Source: Centrapalus pauciflorus (Eukaryota > Streptophyta > Magnoliopsida > Asterales > Asteraceae). From it: a DNA stretch of 64,000 nucleotides. The translations under genes and the position numbers were made by a program. The notes under the pieces were generated by a model, which was given only the letters and a program-made list of their open reading frames with translations, had not been told where the DNA came from and ran no database searches. The stretch lies in assembly GCA_020465985.1 (NCBI GenBank), contig JAANYP010004843.1, positions 467,733 through 531,732 of the forward strand. Reading direction: 5' to 3'. Positions 9,501 to 21,174 of this stretch are shown one piece after another (position 1 is the first letter of the stretch; every line of letters starts with the position of its first letter).

Positions 9501-12179
9501 TTGCTCTAAAGACGGTTTTGCTGATGGTGGAAGGTCAGTCGGAAGTTTTTCGATCTTATGTGTCCATGGTGGTTGATTAGAATCTACTGACTGAACACTT
9601 TCAAGTTCAAACTCCTTAGCTTCAGGCATATTATCTAACTTATGCTCATTGTAGTACAGAAAAAGCTCCACTGGATCTTTACATGTTATTGTTGATAATT
9701 GTTGTTGTGTTAAATCATCAACTAGATCGATCATATAGCACTCTGAATCCAATGGCGCATTGGGTACATTGTTAAAGACATTAAGTCGGAGTTTACGGTT
9801 TCCGAATGCTATGTCTAATGCACCTGTCCTGCAATTGATTTGCGCGTTGATTGTGGCTAAGAAGGGACGTCCTAATATGATTGCCGGTTGGCTTTCTTTG
9901 TAAGCACTATCTGAATCCAACACTAAGAAATCTACTGGATAATAGAAATCTTCGACCTTAACGATTACATCAGATAACATCCCTCGTGGTACTTTGGTAG
10001 ACCTATCTGCTAATTGTAGGATGACATCTGTTGTTTGTAGGGTTCCGAGATCATGTTGGTCAAATAAATTACCAGGTAAAATATTAACACTTGCCCCTAA
10101 GTCTAGAAGTGCTTTTTTAATTTGAATATCGCCGATAGTTACCGGGATCAAGGGTGATCCTGGATCTTTTAGTTTAGGCGGCAGTGAGCTCGTGATAACT
10201 GCACTGACTTGTTCAGTGAGGTTGATTTGCTTCGGAAGAGTTATTTTAAATTTTCGCTTCTGAGTACAAAGGTCTTTTAGGAATTTAGCGTAAGAAGGAA
10301 CTTGTTGTATAGCTTTGATTAAGGGAATGTTAATTTTAACTTGATTAAAAATATCCCATAACTCTTCGTTTTTAGGTCCTTTCTTACCATAAGGAAATGA
10401 AGCTGGATTTTCTAAGGCCGTTGGGTAGGGAATACTTTCAGTATTGGAACTCCCTTCCCCAACTTTATTCTCTACTGGTCTCTTGGCTTCTACTTCCTTA
10501 AAAGTTACTTTCTTAACTTTTGTTTCTACCTTTGACTCCGATCTGGGTGGTTCTTCTTCATAAGCAATTTCTACCTCGTCGTCAGTCTCACTCTCCTTAG
10601 GCATTTCTATTTTATTATCTACTTCCTTTCCACTCCTAAGGGTAGTGACTTTATTAACTTCGTTCACTTCATTGACTTCATATTTCTTTTCTTTTCCATG
10701 GTGATGCGATGGGTTAACTGTGGTATTGCTTGGAAGCTTCCCTTCTTCTCGTTTAGTCAAGGACTCTGCAATTTGTCCCATTTGCCTTCCGAGCATCTCC
10801 ATAGTTTTCGCTTGAACCATGGTTTGTTGTTTCATGAATTCCATAAACTCGGAAAACTCTTTCGAATTCCCCGACACTTGTCGCGAATCATTTTCTTCTT
10901 TAGGGTCTTGGCGTTTATAGTACCGATCATCCTTCGTAGCTGAGGTCGATCCATATTGGAAATCTCGGTTTTGTTGACGAGGTTGCTCATATCTTGGCTT
11001 CGGGGGAGCATCATTGTCTTGATTATCCCTCCAACTAAAGTTCGGGTGTTTTCTCCATCCCGAATTGTAAGTTTCCGAGTATGGATTCTCCCGTTCTTTT
11101 CGTTGCCGAAATCCAAAAGCTTCGTTCACATACTCTTCGTGCGTGAAGGTATGTGGGCAATTCTCGGTTGGATGAGAAGGGTCTCCACAAGTGACACAAC
11201 AGACCTGTGCCGCTGTAACCTTTCCCATTCCTTTCATCAACAAGTCCATCTTTTTGCTTAGTTCGGATATGTCAGATTTAACTTCCTTCTTCCATGCGTT
11301 GTCTATGCCCATAACTTGGACACCAACACTATTATCCGAACCCGCTTGGACTTTTAAACCTTTGCTTAATTGGGTTAATAATTCCCAAGCTTCGTCATCT
11401 TCCTTAGCTAAAAAGGTTCCGCCTGAAGCAGCGGTGATCATATTCCTACTTTCTTGACTAACCCCATCGAAAAAGGTTTTAATTAGCATCCATTTAGGAA
11501 TTTCATGGTGAGGGCATGTTCGTAGTAATTCATTCAACCTATTAAAAGCATCGTGAAATTGTTCTCCAATTTTCTGTTTAAATCCAGTGATTTCTTTACG
11601 TTTTTCTGTAGTTTTACTAATTGGGTAATATTCAGTTAGAAATTCTTTTTTCATTTCATCCCAGTTAGTTATACTATCAGTGGGAAGTGACACGAACCAA
11701 TTTTTCGCTCGTTCCTTCAAAGAGAAAGGAAAGAGTCTGAGTTTTAAAGCGTCTACGGTCATCCCCCTAACGTGATTGGCCTTACATATGGCAGTGAATT
11801 CAGCTAAGTGCTCATACGGTTCTTCGCTTGGTGCTCCGCGAAAAACAGGTAATATGCTAAATAGCTGTGGCCTAATTTCGGGTTCATTCTCATTAATTGG
11901 GTAGAGAATGGGTGATGGATCAGGGATATCACCCGGCCTATAATGGGATTCTACGGTTCTACGGTCTCCCATCGGTCTTTGATTTTGTTGGACGTCAACT
12001 AGAATGTTATCGATGTTCTCGTCTTCCAAATTAATTATTTCTTCTTCCACGTTTACTGTAGGAACAGTATTTCTAATTTCGTTTGTTTGAGTTGTGGCTC
12101 GCCTATTAGATCTAGCAGTTTTTTCGATTTCTGGATCAAACTTCAAGGGTGAAATTCTACCGGAATATCGTGTGTGCAT
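6591..12179 (-). CDS. Athila gag-pol polyprotein, 1862 residues, unbroken
   Basis: One open frame encodes the full set in the order gag-protease-reverse transcriptase-RNase H-integrase. Gag spans about residues 95-285. A CCHC knuckle (C-x2-C-x4-H-x4-C) lies near residue 326. The aspartic protease motif LLDLGASVNILP lies near residue 690. Reverse transcriptase starts at about 990, with YSGYNQI and the catalytic FMDDFS near 1141. RNase H follows (CDASDHAVG near 1286, TTEKELLA, YSDHSALR). Integrase has an HHCC finger (HCHSY... CLRCQQ, about 1490-1540) and the catalytic triad in GIDFMGP (about 1569), ISDGGSHF (about 1622) and the E of SGQVEVSNRE (about 1660). All key residues are present and I see no frameshift or stop. 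The C-terminal part after integrase is basic and has no chromodomain that I recognise. Confidence 0.95.
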   Translation of the reverse strand: MHTRYSGRISPLKFDPEIEKTARSNRRATTQTNEIRNTVPTVNVEEEIINLEDENIDNILVDVQQNQRPMGDRRTVESHYRPGDIPDPSPILYPINENEPEIRPQLFSILPVFRGAPSEEPYEHLAEFTAICKANHVRGMTVDALKLRLFPFSLKERAKNWFVSLPTDSITNWDEMKKEFLTEYYPISKTTEKRKEITGFKQKIGEQFHDAFNRLNELLRTCPHHEIPKWMLIKTFFDGVSQESRNMITAASGGTFLAKEDDEAWELLTQLSKGLKVQAGSDNSVGVQVMGIDNAWKKEVKSDISELSKKMDLLMKGMGKVTAAQVCCVTCGDPSHPTENCPHTFTHEEYVNEAFGFRQRKERENPYSETYNSGWRKHPNFSWRDNQDNDAPPKPRYEQPRQQNRDFQYGSTSATKDDRYYKRQDPKEENDSRQVSGNSKEFSEFMEFMKQQTMVQAKTMEMLGRQMGQIAESLTKREEGKLPSNTTVNPSHHHGKEKKYEVNEVNEVNKVTTLRSGKEVDNKIEMPKESETDDEVEIAYEEEPPRSESKVETKVKKVTFKEVEAKRPVENKVGEGSSNTESIPYPTALENPASFPYGKKGPKNEELWDIFNQVKINIPLIKAIQQVPSYAKFLKDLCTQKRKFKITLPKQINLTEQVSAVITSSLPPKLKDPGSPLIPVTIGDIQIKKALLDLGASVNILPGNLFDQHDLGTLQTTDVILQLADRSTKVPRGMLSDVIVKVEDFYYPVDFLVLDSDSAYKESQPAIILGRPFLATINAQINCRTGALDIAFGNRKLRLNVFNNVPNAPLDSECYMIDLVDDLTQQQLSTITCKDPVELFLYYNEHKLDNMPEAKEFELESVQSVDSNQPPWTHKIEKLPTDLPPSAKPSLEQPPKLELKPLPSHLKYAFLGPENTLPVIIATDLTAAQEKALLEVLSRYKEAVGWTIADLKGISPTLCMHRIITDPTAKPSRDAQRRLNPNLREVVKKEVLKWLDAGIIYPISDSQWVSPTQTVPKKSGITVVDTPEGEKIATRPVTGWRVCIDYRKLNAATSKDHFPLPFIDQIVEKLAGQKFYCFLDGYSGYNQIPIHPEDQDKTTFTCPYGTFAYRRMPFGLCNAPATFQRCMMAIFSDMVGGSLEIFMDDFSIFDKSFEGCLSHLEKVLKRCTETNLVLSWEKSHFMVKEGVVLGHIVSERGMEVDRAKIQIISSLPPPTNIKGIRSFLGHAGFYRRFIKDFSAISKPLCNLLLKDAPFNFDKDCAEAFNTLKMKLTEAPILQSPDWSQPFEIMCDASDHAVGVVLGQRVDKKPVVIYYASKTFSEAQINYTTTEKELLAVVYALDKFRSYVWGAKVIVYSDHSALRHLLAKKDAKPRLIRWILLLQEFDLEIRDKKGSENVVADHLSRLPAITTDMLDSIRDNFPDEQLLFVAKVPWFANLVNYFVTGKTPNHWNSHQRKYFFSQTKQYIWEEPDLFKIGVDQIIRRCVPDNEHYDILNHCHSYACGGHFSAKKTGHRILQSGFFWPTIFKDSYEFVKSCLRCQQIGGISKRDQMPMTPILIVEIFDVWGIDFMGPFPKSYGFEYILVAVDYVSKWVEAEATRTNDHKVVCQFVKRNIFSRHGIPRAIISDGGSHFKNMYFSKLLKHYGVTHKIATPYHPQTSGQVEVSNREVKRILEKTVRPDRKDWSIRLDDALWAYRTAYKTPIGMSPYKLVYGKLCHLPVELEHRALWAIKNANLNFTAAGINRKHQLNELEEIRKEAYESSKIYKEKTKAFHDRIIKRKVFNKGDKVWLFNARLRLFPGKLKSKWTGPYTVTNVFPYGAVEIIDQKGGEPFKVNGHRLKLFVQWADNEIISSETMVLEDIT

Positions 12180-12540
12180 AAACTTAGAAGGGCTAGATGA
12201 AGAATTCGAATTAGTTACTTTCTTTTTTGGTGAGAATCGATGCTTGCGCCACGATTCCCTTTTATTTTATTTTATTTTATTTTTTTTTAATAAACTAAAA
12301 CAATAATTAAAATTAAAACTAATTAAATGGAATAGTAGCAAAATATGGAAACTTAAACTAATTTAAGTAAGCAAATAAAAGCAAATAAGCAAATAATTGA
12401 AATTGACTAAATTAACTAAATTACCTAAATTACTCTAAAGAAAATAAGGCAACTAAATATATGAAAATGTAATTTATATTTAAATAAAATTTAAAATTAA
12501 ATTAACTAATTACTAAAATACGTGATTTAAGCGCAACCGC

Positions 12541-12558
12541 TCCCCGGCAACGGCGCCA
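12541..12558 (-). other. Primer binding site of the Athila element
   Basis: The minus strand reads TGGCGCCGTTGCCGGGGA, five bases from the 5' LTR end at 12564. It matches the tRNA-Asp 3' end and is identical to the site at 2265-2282. Confidence 0.92.
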
Positions 12559-12563
12559 AAATT

Positions 12564-13639
12564 TGATGCGAGTGTCGTTAACCCGTCAAAAATAACCACT
12601 AAATACCTTAGAAGCTAGGGTAAGTAGGGATCGTATCCACAGAGAGCGAGAGGTTAAATGCACGTATTCGAGCGACTAGCGTTGTAAAATAATTAATTTC
12701 GAAAGATTGATTTGGTTGTAAAAAGGTGATTGCTTTGATTTATAAAACTAATTACTTGCGAATTTTGTGAAAAGAAAACTTAAGAAGATTGTTTGATTGA
12801 ATAAAATACGAAGACAACCATTCCCGGATTCCACACCGCGCTTTGTGTTTAATTTATGAAAACGATTTGAAGATTACATAGACATAATCTTTGTTGGAAT
12901 TATTATTAAAGCCATTACGTGATCTTGGGCATAGCGCGTGACACGTTTGATTACTCGTCTTAATTAAATAATTAACTCGGCACGAATAATAAAATGTCTA
13001 CGAACTATCTTGCGAAACGCAACAACAAAATAATAATCATTCGTTTACAATCAAAATATAAATAATAAAAACCATGTAAACTTAAAGTAATCGTTCATAA
13101 AGTAAAACTTAGCGATGTGCTTCCTCCGAGAATGATTATGACGAGCTTAGCCGGACATGGTTGATGCAACGTTCAAGAGTTGTGGATTCATCGCCGTAGA
13201 TTGACTCGTGTGTTCTTCGTACGTATTTTCGCTCAAACAGGGTTCTTTTCCTTAGCCTTCTCCTCCAAAAAACGATTCTAAACTTTGAAATATGACTTGA
13301 TATTTATAGGAAAAGCTGGAAAAACCCTAAAAACGGCCGTCTATTATTTTAATGGGCTGGGCGCAGCCGTAGGCGCAGGCCTGCGCCCCCCCCTGCGCCC
13401 CTCTGTAAAATCCGTATTTTTGTGAATTAATTTCTTCTGTCGAGCACTCGGTCTGGGCGCAGGGCTGCGCCCCTCTCTGCGCCTGGCTCTGAAATTTCGT
13501 CCTTTTTTCATCATTTTAAACCGGATTTTGTTTCCCTGCATAGGCACAGAATTTATTCAATAGCGGCACATTCTATAACACTTTTGCATTAAAACAACTC
13601 TTTTACGCTTAATAAACATGGTAAATTATAACCCGATCA
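12564..13639 (-). repeat. Athila 5' LTR
   Basis: This 1076-bp LTR next to the primer site drives transcription toward lower coordinates. TATAAATA (minus) is at 13301-13308, with the GC-rich GCGCAG block upstream of it at about 13354-13486. Confidence 0.93.
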
Positions 13640-13644
13640 ATGAT
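13640..13644. repeat. Target site duplication ATGAT, right copy
   Basis: ATGAT follows the LTR end at 13639 and matches 3838-3842. Confidence 0.9.
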
Positions 13645-14660
13645 TACATTGCGAAAGATAGAAGGCGACCGACCGAGGATTTTGCATTTAATGATCAGGT
13701 TCCTTCGTTCCTTTTGTTATGTTTTAATATTAGTGTGTGAGTGTTCGTGCATTTAAGTTAGTTTAGTTTTTCATGGTTTTTATTTTTTAGTTTTTATTTT
13801 ACATTTGTGTGTTCACCCTTGAATAATAATATTTTGTTAACCAATTAAAAGTAGAAATCCACTGATCTTATCTCCCTAATTTATTTTGGCTTGAGCAAGT
13901 AACTTAAAAGGATGATTCTAATTAGGAAATAGATTAATACCAAGTGATATCGGTGGCGATCGAGTTAATTTGAAATTTATTAAAAAGAGTCATAATAAAT
14001 GTGTATGCATGAGATTAATAAAAGAATTTGAGTATGTTACACTTGTGTGTGGTTTTAAAGAATAAAACACTTTATCAAAACCAACATTTCAAAAGATATC
14101 GATAACCTAAGCAATAAGGGGGAGTGTTGCAAGTAAATCCGTGAGGCGTAGGTGCTTAAACTGTAAGGGGTGGCCTAACGAGTTCGGAAAAGAAGTCTGA
14201 GGGGTATTCTATACCTAACCCCCTAAAGCCAACTGGTTTGGGAGCGGTTGACCAATTTTTCGTTACATGGACTCGTTAGAAAGTCATGTTCAAACCCTTA
14301 ATAAAATAACTCATGAGTGTGCTAAAAAATTTTAAGAAAGAAATTATCAAATGATAAGTGAGTTCAGTATAAGCGTCAAAACCGGTAAAATTGCATGCAT
14401 GTAACCTTGAGAAAAAATAGGTGATTTATGGTGAGGAATGTTTGGGAGGTAAAGTGTTGATAACGGTTTTAACACAGTGTAACAGAAATAGATTTTTAGT
14501 TATGATCATTCATGAATATTTAGTATGAAGGCTATTACTAATTTGATAAATTAATTAGAGAGTCACTGATTTATCATATGCCTGGTAAATGAAATCTTGA
14601 ACATTAAAGTCTGATTTAGTTTTCTTGCTCGGGACGATCAAGGTTTAAGTTGGGGATGTT

Positions 14661-15959
14661 TGATCGGATCATTTTATACCGACTTTAATGTGTTTAAATA
14701 ATATTATTTTATGTATAAAGTATTGGTATAATGCTAAATTTAATTGTTATTTATCAATTGAAGGGTTAAAGCTTAAAAGGAGTTAAAATGAGTAAAGTGT
14801 GCCTTGGAATGTTCTACTATTGATGAAACTCATTATGCATGTAGGTAATCCTCTCAAGTATAAGTCTGGAAAATTTGAGCGCAATCGGAGAACCATTATA
14901 GAAAGCCAAGCGCAGTGGGGGGCGCAGCCCGGCTCCCCAACCGAGTGCCCAAGCGCAGAGGGGGGCGCAACCCTGCTCCCCAACCGAGTGCTCAACAGAA
15001 TGAATTTTCCCATCGAAAAGCCCAAGCGTAGACCGGTGCGCAGGGGGGGCGCAGGCCTGCTCCCGAAAAAAGAGTTTCTGAGCCGTTTTTAGGGTTTTCA
15101 GCACTTCTCTATAAATACCAAGTCATAGAAGACAAAAAGGCATCGTTTTTTGAAGAGAAACTGAAGAGAAAAAGAGGAAGAAAGTCTCAGATTCGCGATG
15201 TAGTCTGCGCGAAACCAACGGCGAAGGGTTGGGGTTTGGTTCATTAATACGCTCCATCTTTCCCCCATCAATCCAGCAACTACGAAGCTTGTTCCTGACA
15301 AGTTTAATGTTTCGTACGTGGTGGTTGATGATCACACTATTATCGTTCAAGGGTTTGTTTGTTAGCTAAGTGTTTATGTTTTCCGTTAGTTTATTATTGT
15401 AACGAACGATATTTTTTATTTAGTTTTCTGTGTGATTATTATTTAAAGATATTGTTCTGTTCGCTTCTATTTATATCTTTATCGTAAGACGCGTCGTAGC
15501 CGTGTTACATGCCGTGCCGAGCTCATTAGATTAGGAGTTAAGACGGACTGTGAACATGACACGATTCGTGCCCAAAATACGGATTGCGATAGATGTGATT
15601 GTCATAACTATGTCTATGTGGTTAGGTTACGAAGATAATTAAACGGAATAATAAATGATTAAGTTATTAGCAACCCTAGGTCGATAATCCATAATTCCCC
15701 AAACCCTAAATCCGAAGTCATTGGTGTTCTTACTTCATTCTTTAAGTTTTCGTCACAAAGCTATAATTATTTTTCCGAAAGTTTCGCTCAACCACTTTCT
15801 TCAATCAATTAGTTTTTATTATTAGTTAATAACTATCGTAGAATAATATTGATAACCACATGCTCCCTGAGGAGACGATCCCACTTACCCTAGCTATAAG
15901 TTAAGGTGATTGGTGTTTTTATAAATTATTTTTGAACGCTTTACGACGAGCGGATGTCA
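14661..15959 (+). repeat. 3' LTR of the non-autonomous element
   Basis: It runs from TGATCGG to ATGTCA (1299 bp) and follows the polypurine tract AAGTTGGGGATG. TATAAATA lies at 15110-15117. Compared with 936-2261 it lacks part of the GC-rich block near 15060 and has scattered changes. Sequence right of 15959 is unrelated AT-rich DNA. The matching left flank lies outside the window, so no target duplication can be tested. Confidence 0.85.
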
Positions 15960-16492
15960 GTATTACATGGATAACTTTAATAAATTTATCTTTTTAAAAC
16001 TATATAAAACTAAAATTAAAAATTAATATATCTTATTAAAATTAATTTATGTATAAATCATTTAAACAAAAAAAAAATAATCATTAATAACTTTAAAGTT
16101 TATTATTAGTATAATTATTATTATTATAATAATAGTAAAAAAAAAATCTTATAAATATTGTTTGTTGTGATTTTGTTAGATTTAAGTATCTAACGATAAT
16201 CTTATCTTAAAAGTAATTTGATTTAAAAACTTTAATTTAATCTTGAATATCAAATAGCATTTCTCATTAGTAGGTAGAAGATGTCATTTGACATCATGAG
16301 AAGATGATAAATAACAATTTAATTACTTTTTTTTAATAGTATTTATAGATTAGAAGAAAGTAAATTATGTCTTTATACTCTAGTTTTATTTGCAATACCA
16401 TAATAATATGAAAGTTATTTATTCATTTTTAATGTTTAAATTAGTCGAAAGTTAATTGTGAGTTAATAATAAGTAAAGGAAAAGGTTTAGAT

Positions 16493-16741
16493 AGTATTTG
16501 TTTTTTAAGAGGTTAAATGTTTGAAGTCTGAAATTAAGAGGAGGCCTTCAAATCTTAAATTAAGAGACTCTGATATTTTAATTCAGACTAGTCTCCTTCT
16601 CTTAAAATTCATAGGAAAATTCAGAAGTTGTAACATCTTAAGTTTGAATTTAAACAAACAATACAAATTAGGTTAAGCTCTGAAATTCAGACTTCAGACC
16701 AAATTCAGACCCTCTTAATTGAAAACAAACACACCCTTAAT
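16493..16741. mobile_element. hAT-type MITE with 8-bp duplication
   Basis: This 249-bp element is flanked by perfect 8-bp copies of GTTTAGAT (16485-16492 and 16742-16749). Its ends are imperfect inverted repeats (TTTGTTTTTTAAGAGG and, inverted from the right, TTTGTTTTCAATTAAGAGG). The 8-bp duplication fits the hAT superfamily. Confidence 0.75.
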
Positions 16742-17429
16742 GTTTAGATTAATTTAAATTAAAATTAAGATTATAATAGAAGTAGATATAATAATTAATT
16801 TGTTTTCTTTTAAGGGATATGTATATATAAAACTAAATATTAATGGATAAATATGTACATAACTAAAGTTTAATGACTAAATATAAGATATTTGTTTGTT
16901 GATGGAATAAATGTATAGTTAACCCATGTATACAAATAGAAGTGTAAGCAACCAAATTAAGTTTTAGAGAGCATACATAGTAAAAATTTTAAAAGAATAA
17001 ATACTGGTGTGTGTACGTATGGTTTGCCAATCATGGATTGGTTGATACAAATGCATCCAAAATAACATTATGATAATAACAAAAAAAAAAAAAAAAAATG
17101 AATTTTATACGTGTAGACTAGCTAGTAGCTAGTGATCGATCGTATGTGGCAGTCTGGCAGGCCCACTAAATTGGGATGAAGTTGAAATGGTGGTGCCGAC
17201 ATTCTAAAAATAAAAAACCCCTTTTAATTTAATTTATTTCACTTCTTTCTTTAATTATGCTACGACACGTACATGTGTACGTACCTCTATTTACTGTTTG
17301 TCTATGATATCTGATATTTATCACTCTCTACAATTCTTATTACAACAAGTGTTTGATAACATTTATCACTCTCAACACAAACTAACTAAATGTACATATA
17401 CTTTCAATCATATTTTCTTTTACTATTAA

Positions 17430-17801
17430 GAGGTGTTTGGCTTTACGTTATTAACGTGATTATTAGCTTATTACGTTACAATAACATAAATAATTGATTT
17501 AAAGTGTTTGTATTGCATATATTAATAAGTGATTATTTGCGTTTAGAGTTAATCATGCCACATTTTTTCATAAGTTAAAAAATGTAGCTTATTTGCTTAA
17601 TAAGTGATTATTTTTTCATTTTATAAGTTAAAATGCAAATTCAAACAATTTAAAAATTGGTTATTTGATAAATATGATAACAATGAGCTGAAACTAAACC
17701 AAACACTACATTTCCGGTAACACCTTTTGTTACAGTTATTATCTGATTATTAGTTTTCAAAACGCTACAACAATTTTTCAAACGTAAATCCAAACACCTT
17801 C
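17430..17801. mobile_element. hAT-like MITE
   Basis: The terminal inverted repeats are AGGTGTTTGGCTTTACGTT on the left and AGGTGTTTGGATTTACGTT read inward from the right, 18 of 19 matching. The AT-rich core has no ORF. No clear duplication was found at the borders. Confidence 0.65.
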
Positions 17802-20800
17802 TAATTCTAAGCATGCACATATTCTATAACCTTAAAAGTATGAACATCATATTGTTATTCTTGTATACTTAAAGGAATTGGATTATTCAATTCCCATAAT
17901 TATTACTATCAAATTTTCTTTTACACACTGATTATAATTATAATTATAAACAACTTAATTAATGACTAGTCATAAAAAATCCATACAGTTAAATCCAATC
18001 ACCAAACAAATTCTAGAAAATCACATAAATGCAGGTGTCATTTGAGACTATATATATCTTTTATATTTATTTATTAACAACTTCCACCGTCATTTTTTTA
18101 ACGGTCTGGCCTCTCCTAAAAATTGTCATACTATAAACATGCTTAGGTCTTAGATATAAACTGTTTAATACATGCAATAATACATATACAACATAGTCTT
18201 ACATAATAGTATTAATTTGCATAATTGCATCTTATTATTTTTTTTTAAAAGACAAATATTTTATAAAAACTAATAATGAAGTTTGCTAGGAGCAGAGAGT
18301 AACACAAAACTCAGCAAAACCGAAGACAACAAAGCCACAAGACCCACACATCAAGCCTGGACAAACAGATTCCAGAGATCAAGGCACTAACCCAAGCCAA
18401 ATTGCATCTTATTTTAAGACGAAATAATTTGTGTGCTCACCTTCGTCCTGAAAAGTATAACATAAGTTTAATTAATAAATGACTAATTTTATGTGACTAA
18501 TGAATTTAATTTTATATATGTTATACATTGAACTAATTATATATGAATTAATTAATACTAAAACTACTATTTTTTGCGATTATTAAGTAAGAGACTAATT
18601 TTAGATAATCAATAGGTAAGTAACTATTTTATGAGATAAAGAAGAATTTAAACTTATTTTTAAAGGAAAAACTCATTGAATAACTATCAACTTTAACAAA
18701 TATTCTAATTCTACTTCAGTCACTAATCGTTGGTATAGGGATTTAATTGAAAATATCAAAAGTGTATTGGTTTTTTGTGTAACTTTTCCTATTTATTTCA
18801 ATTATTTAAAACAAAATAAAAATTCAACAAGGCTATATATGTAGTTAGTTATGTGGTCAATTAATGAAGAGACTTTAGTTGTATGGTTGGTTTTGTCAAA
18901 CTGATGATCGTGAAAGCAAGCAGACGATGGTTTGATCGATGGGGTGCTTTATTTCAGAATTCAAATGCTTCTTTTTTCATCATATTGATAATTTCATATT
19001 ATGATCATTTCATTCTTCAAACATTCGTTATTTGAATTTTACTAAGTCATCAAAACTCCAAACTGCACCGACATCCTCAACATCGCATTTGATGGAACTG
19101 ACATGATCAATATTTAGGGCTGTAAATGAACCGAACGAACATGAACGAGAGTATATTCATGTTTATTCGTTTAACTTTACCCAAACATTAAACGAGCACG
19201 AACATAGACGAACGAGAAATTATTTGTTCGTATTTGTTCATTAAGTAATTGGCATTGTTTGTGTTCGTTCGTTTAACCAATAAACGAAAGGTAAACAAAT
19301 GAACACAGATGAAATTTAAGCAAACATAAACGAATACAACTGAACATGAACGAACATGTTAATTAAAAACAAAAGCCACGATACATGATTCGTAGTTTTC
19401 AAATTACGTTAACACATTCATAAGTTTTATACGTAACTTCAAACTACTACAATAATAGTGTGAATTAATGTCTTAAGAAAACAGGAAACTCAATTTCAAT
19501 ATTAAATTAATATCCTTCAAGCATTTGAATCTTTTTTTATCTTCACTAAATGTCACCACTCATTTCAGTATTAGAGTTTGAAGTTTAATTTTAAATTTAT
19601 ATTACTAATTTATATAAATAAATAATAATAATCATATGTTTACATTAAATATAATATATATGAAAGAGAGAACTCATTATAACTACACTAACAAATGTAA
19701 CTGAACGCTCACAAACATAAATGAATGAAAGAACCATATGTTCCTCTTCATTCATAATTTAATTAAACGAACAAAAGTTTATTTTCATGTTCGTAAACAA
19801 ATTGTTCATCGAACGATCAGTAACCCAATCATTATTTAAAAAAAAAGTTAGAAGCGTGTGGATGTGGGGTTTGTAGGTCGGGTTGGAGATTTGGTGTTGG
19901 GGGCTTATCACTTGTGAATCACTGATTTTTGATGCTAAATTCTTCTTCTATTAACTCTCTACCAAGATCTCAAATTTACCCCTAAACAGAGGGGTATAAT
20001 TGGCAATTTCTTTTATTTTTTCAACATTGATACTTTGATACATATTTGTAGTAGCTTAAACGACTAAACGTGTATAAAATACTTATCCATAAGACCATAA
20101 CCAAAGATAAACTTTATGAAAGTTGGTTGTTATTTAATGCATTTTAGCCACCTAATTTACATAGAATGTGTGAAAATAGAACATTATAACTTCAATTATA
20201 TGTTTCAAAATACGATTCTTACGGTTTTTAATATCTTCACATGAAAGCATCTACACATCATCGATATCACTTTGACATACTTTGATGTTGTTTACAATAT
20301 GAATTTATATAAATTCAGCAAGTGTAATTCTCAACCATTCATGAACGTATAGACATGAATGATCTTCAATTGGAGTTGTGACAAGCTCTCGTTCGAGTTG
20401 CATGTGACCTTATTTGACACAGAAGGAACAAATTAGTTTTTGAAGACCAAAACTCAATCTATCAGTACATGTTTTTCGAAATATATTCTGTTCATGTCTT
20501 TTCAATAAATAAGGAGAATTCATGCAAACATTGCTTCTAATCTTTGACTACATCTTTCATTAGACTCATGCCTAGTGTAATTTGTCAAAGGAAATGTTCT
20601 CTCTAATTTGACGAGATGTGTTCTGGTGGAGGTTCTTTTGCCGTTCGTCAAAAGTCTCTATGCCATGTTTCTTGGTTTCTTTGTCATGATGTTTTGTGTT
20701 CAGTGTTCTATTTGAGTCGGGGCTTTCTTATCTGCCTCTCAACACAGGTTGCAACCCAAAAGTTATTTCATTGTTCCAGCTTCAAGATTACTTCTTTTTC

Positions 20801-21174
20801 GTTGGTTTTCCCAAGCTTTGTTGGCAAGGTGGTTTCATCTCCATAGATAATGCATTGTTCTTCTATTAGTTTTTGCCAAATTTTGGTTTAGTTGATTTCT
20901 TCAACTTCTATTTGATGCCATTTAGTTAGGCTGATTAGTGCAATCAACGTTGCGGGTTGTTTCAGTTATGTTTTTGGCTTTTAGTCGGTAGCTTCATTGT
21001 ATGGCTCAAATTTTTTTTTTGGGTGCTTGTAGATTCAACTTTGTTGTTTTGAATGTGTTTCAAAATAAAAAATCATACTCATCTTTCTTATTTGATTGAT
21101 AATCCTGCTCTAGCAAAGTTACTTTTCTATTTTTTCCGCAAATAAAAATAAGGCAATGGAGTTTTTGGGCCATA

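Larger units (their letters stand above)
3843..13639 (-). mobile_element. Complete Athila-type Ty3/gypsy retrotransposon, nested, probably very young
   Basis: The element is 9797 bp on the minus strand. Its 5' LTR is 12564-13639, primer site 12541-12558, gag-pol 6591-12179, polypurine tract about 4921-4932 and 3' LTR 3843-4918. It is flanked by ATGAT. Assignment to Athila rests on the tRNA-Asp primer site, a DLGAS protease, a FMDDFS reverse transcriptase centre, the gag motif AASGGT, and Athila-like integrase wording. There is no env-like frame: the 1.67 kb between the pol stop and the 3' LTR has no long ORF. With LTRs that look identical and an unbroken polyprotein it could still be mobile. 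Confidence 0.92.
2262..14660 (+). mobile_element. Internal region of a non-autonomous LTR element, split by the nested Athila
   Basis: The internal region is 2262-3842 plus 13645-14660 once the Athila and one copy of its target duplication are removed, about 2.6 kb. This is too short for gag-pol, and I find no protease, reverse transcriptase or integrase motif. It holds one open frame (2430-3119), a noncoding block at 3131-3300 shared with the Athila 3' region, a second purine-rich AAGTTGGGGATG near 3425, and a 3' end ending in a polypurine tract at about 14647. Counting both LTRs the element is about 5.2 kb. It would need enzymes in trans, plausibly from Athila relatives, given the shared primer site and tract. 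Confidence 0.75.
15960..21170. other. Intergenic, AT-rich, with MITEs; no gene seen
   Basis: I find no frame with coding character and no RNA gene here. Besides the MITEs listed separately, 19115-19830 is rich in degenerate GAACGAAC and CGAACATGAACG motifs at both ends in opposite orientation, as in a plant TIR repeat. A poly(A) run lies at about 17082-17098. 18260-18400 looks like a diverged repeat of unknown kind. Confidence 0.6.

Noticed and set aside
20616..20846. 76-codon open frame rich in Ser, Phe and Cys
   Set aside because: No recognisable domain, no splice context and intergenic base composition; probably chance or an old repeat.
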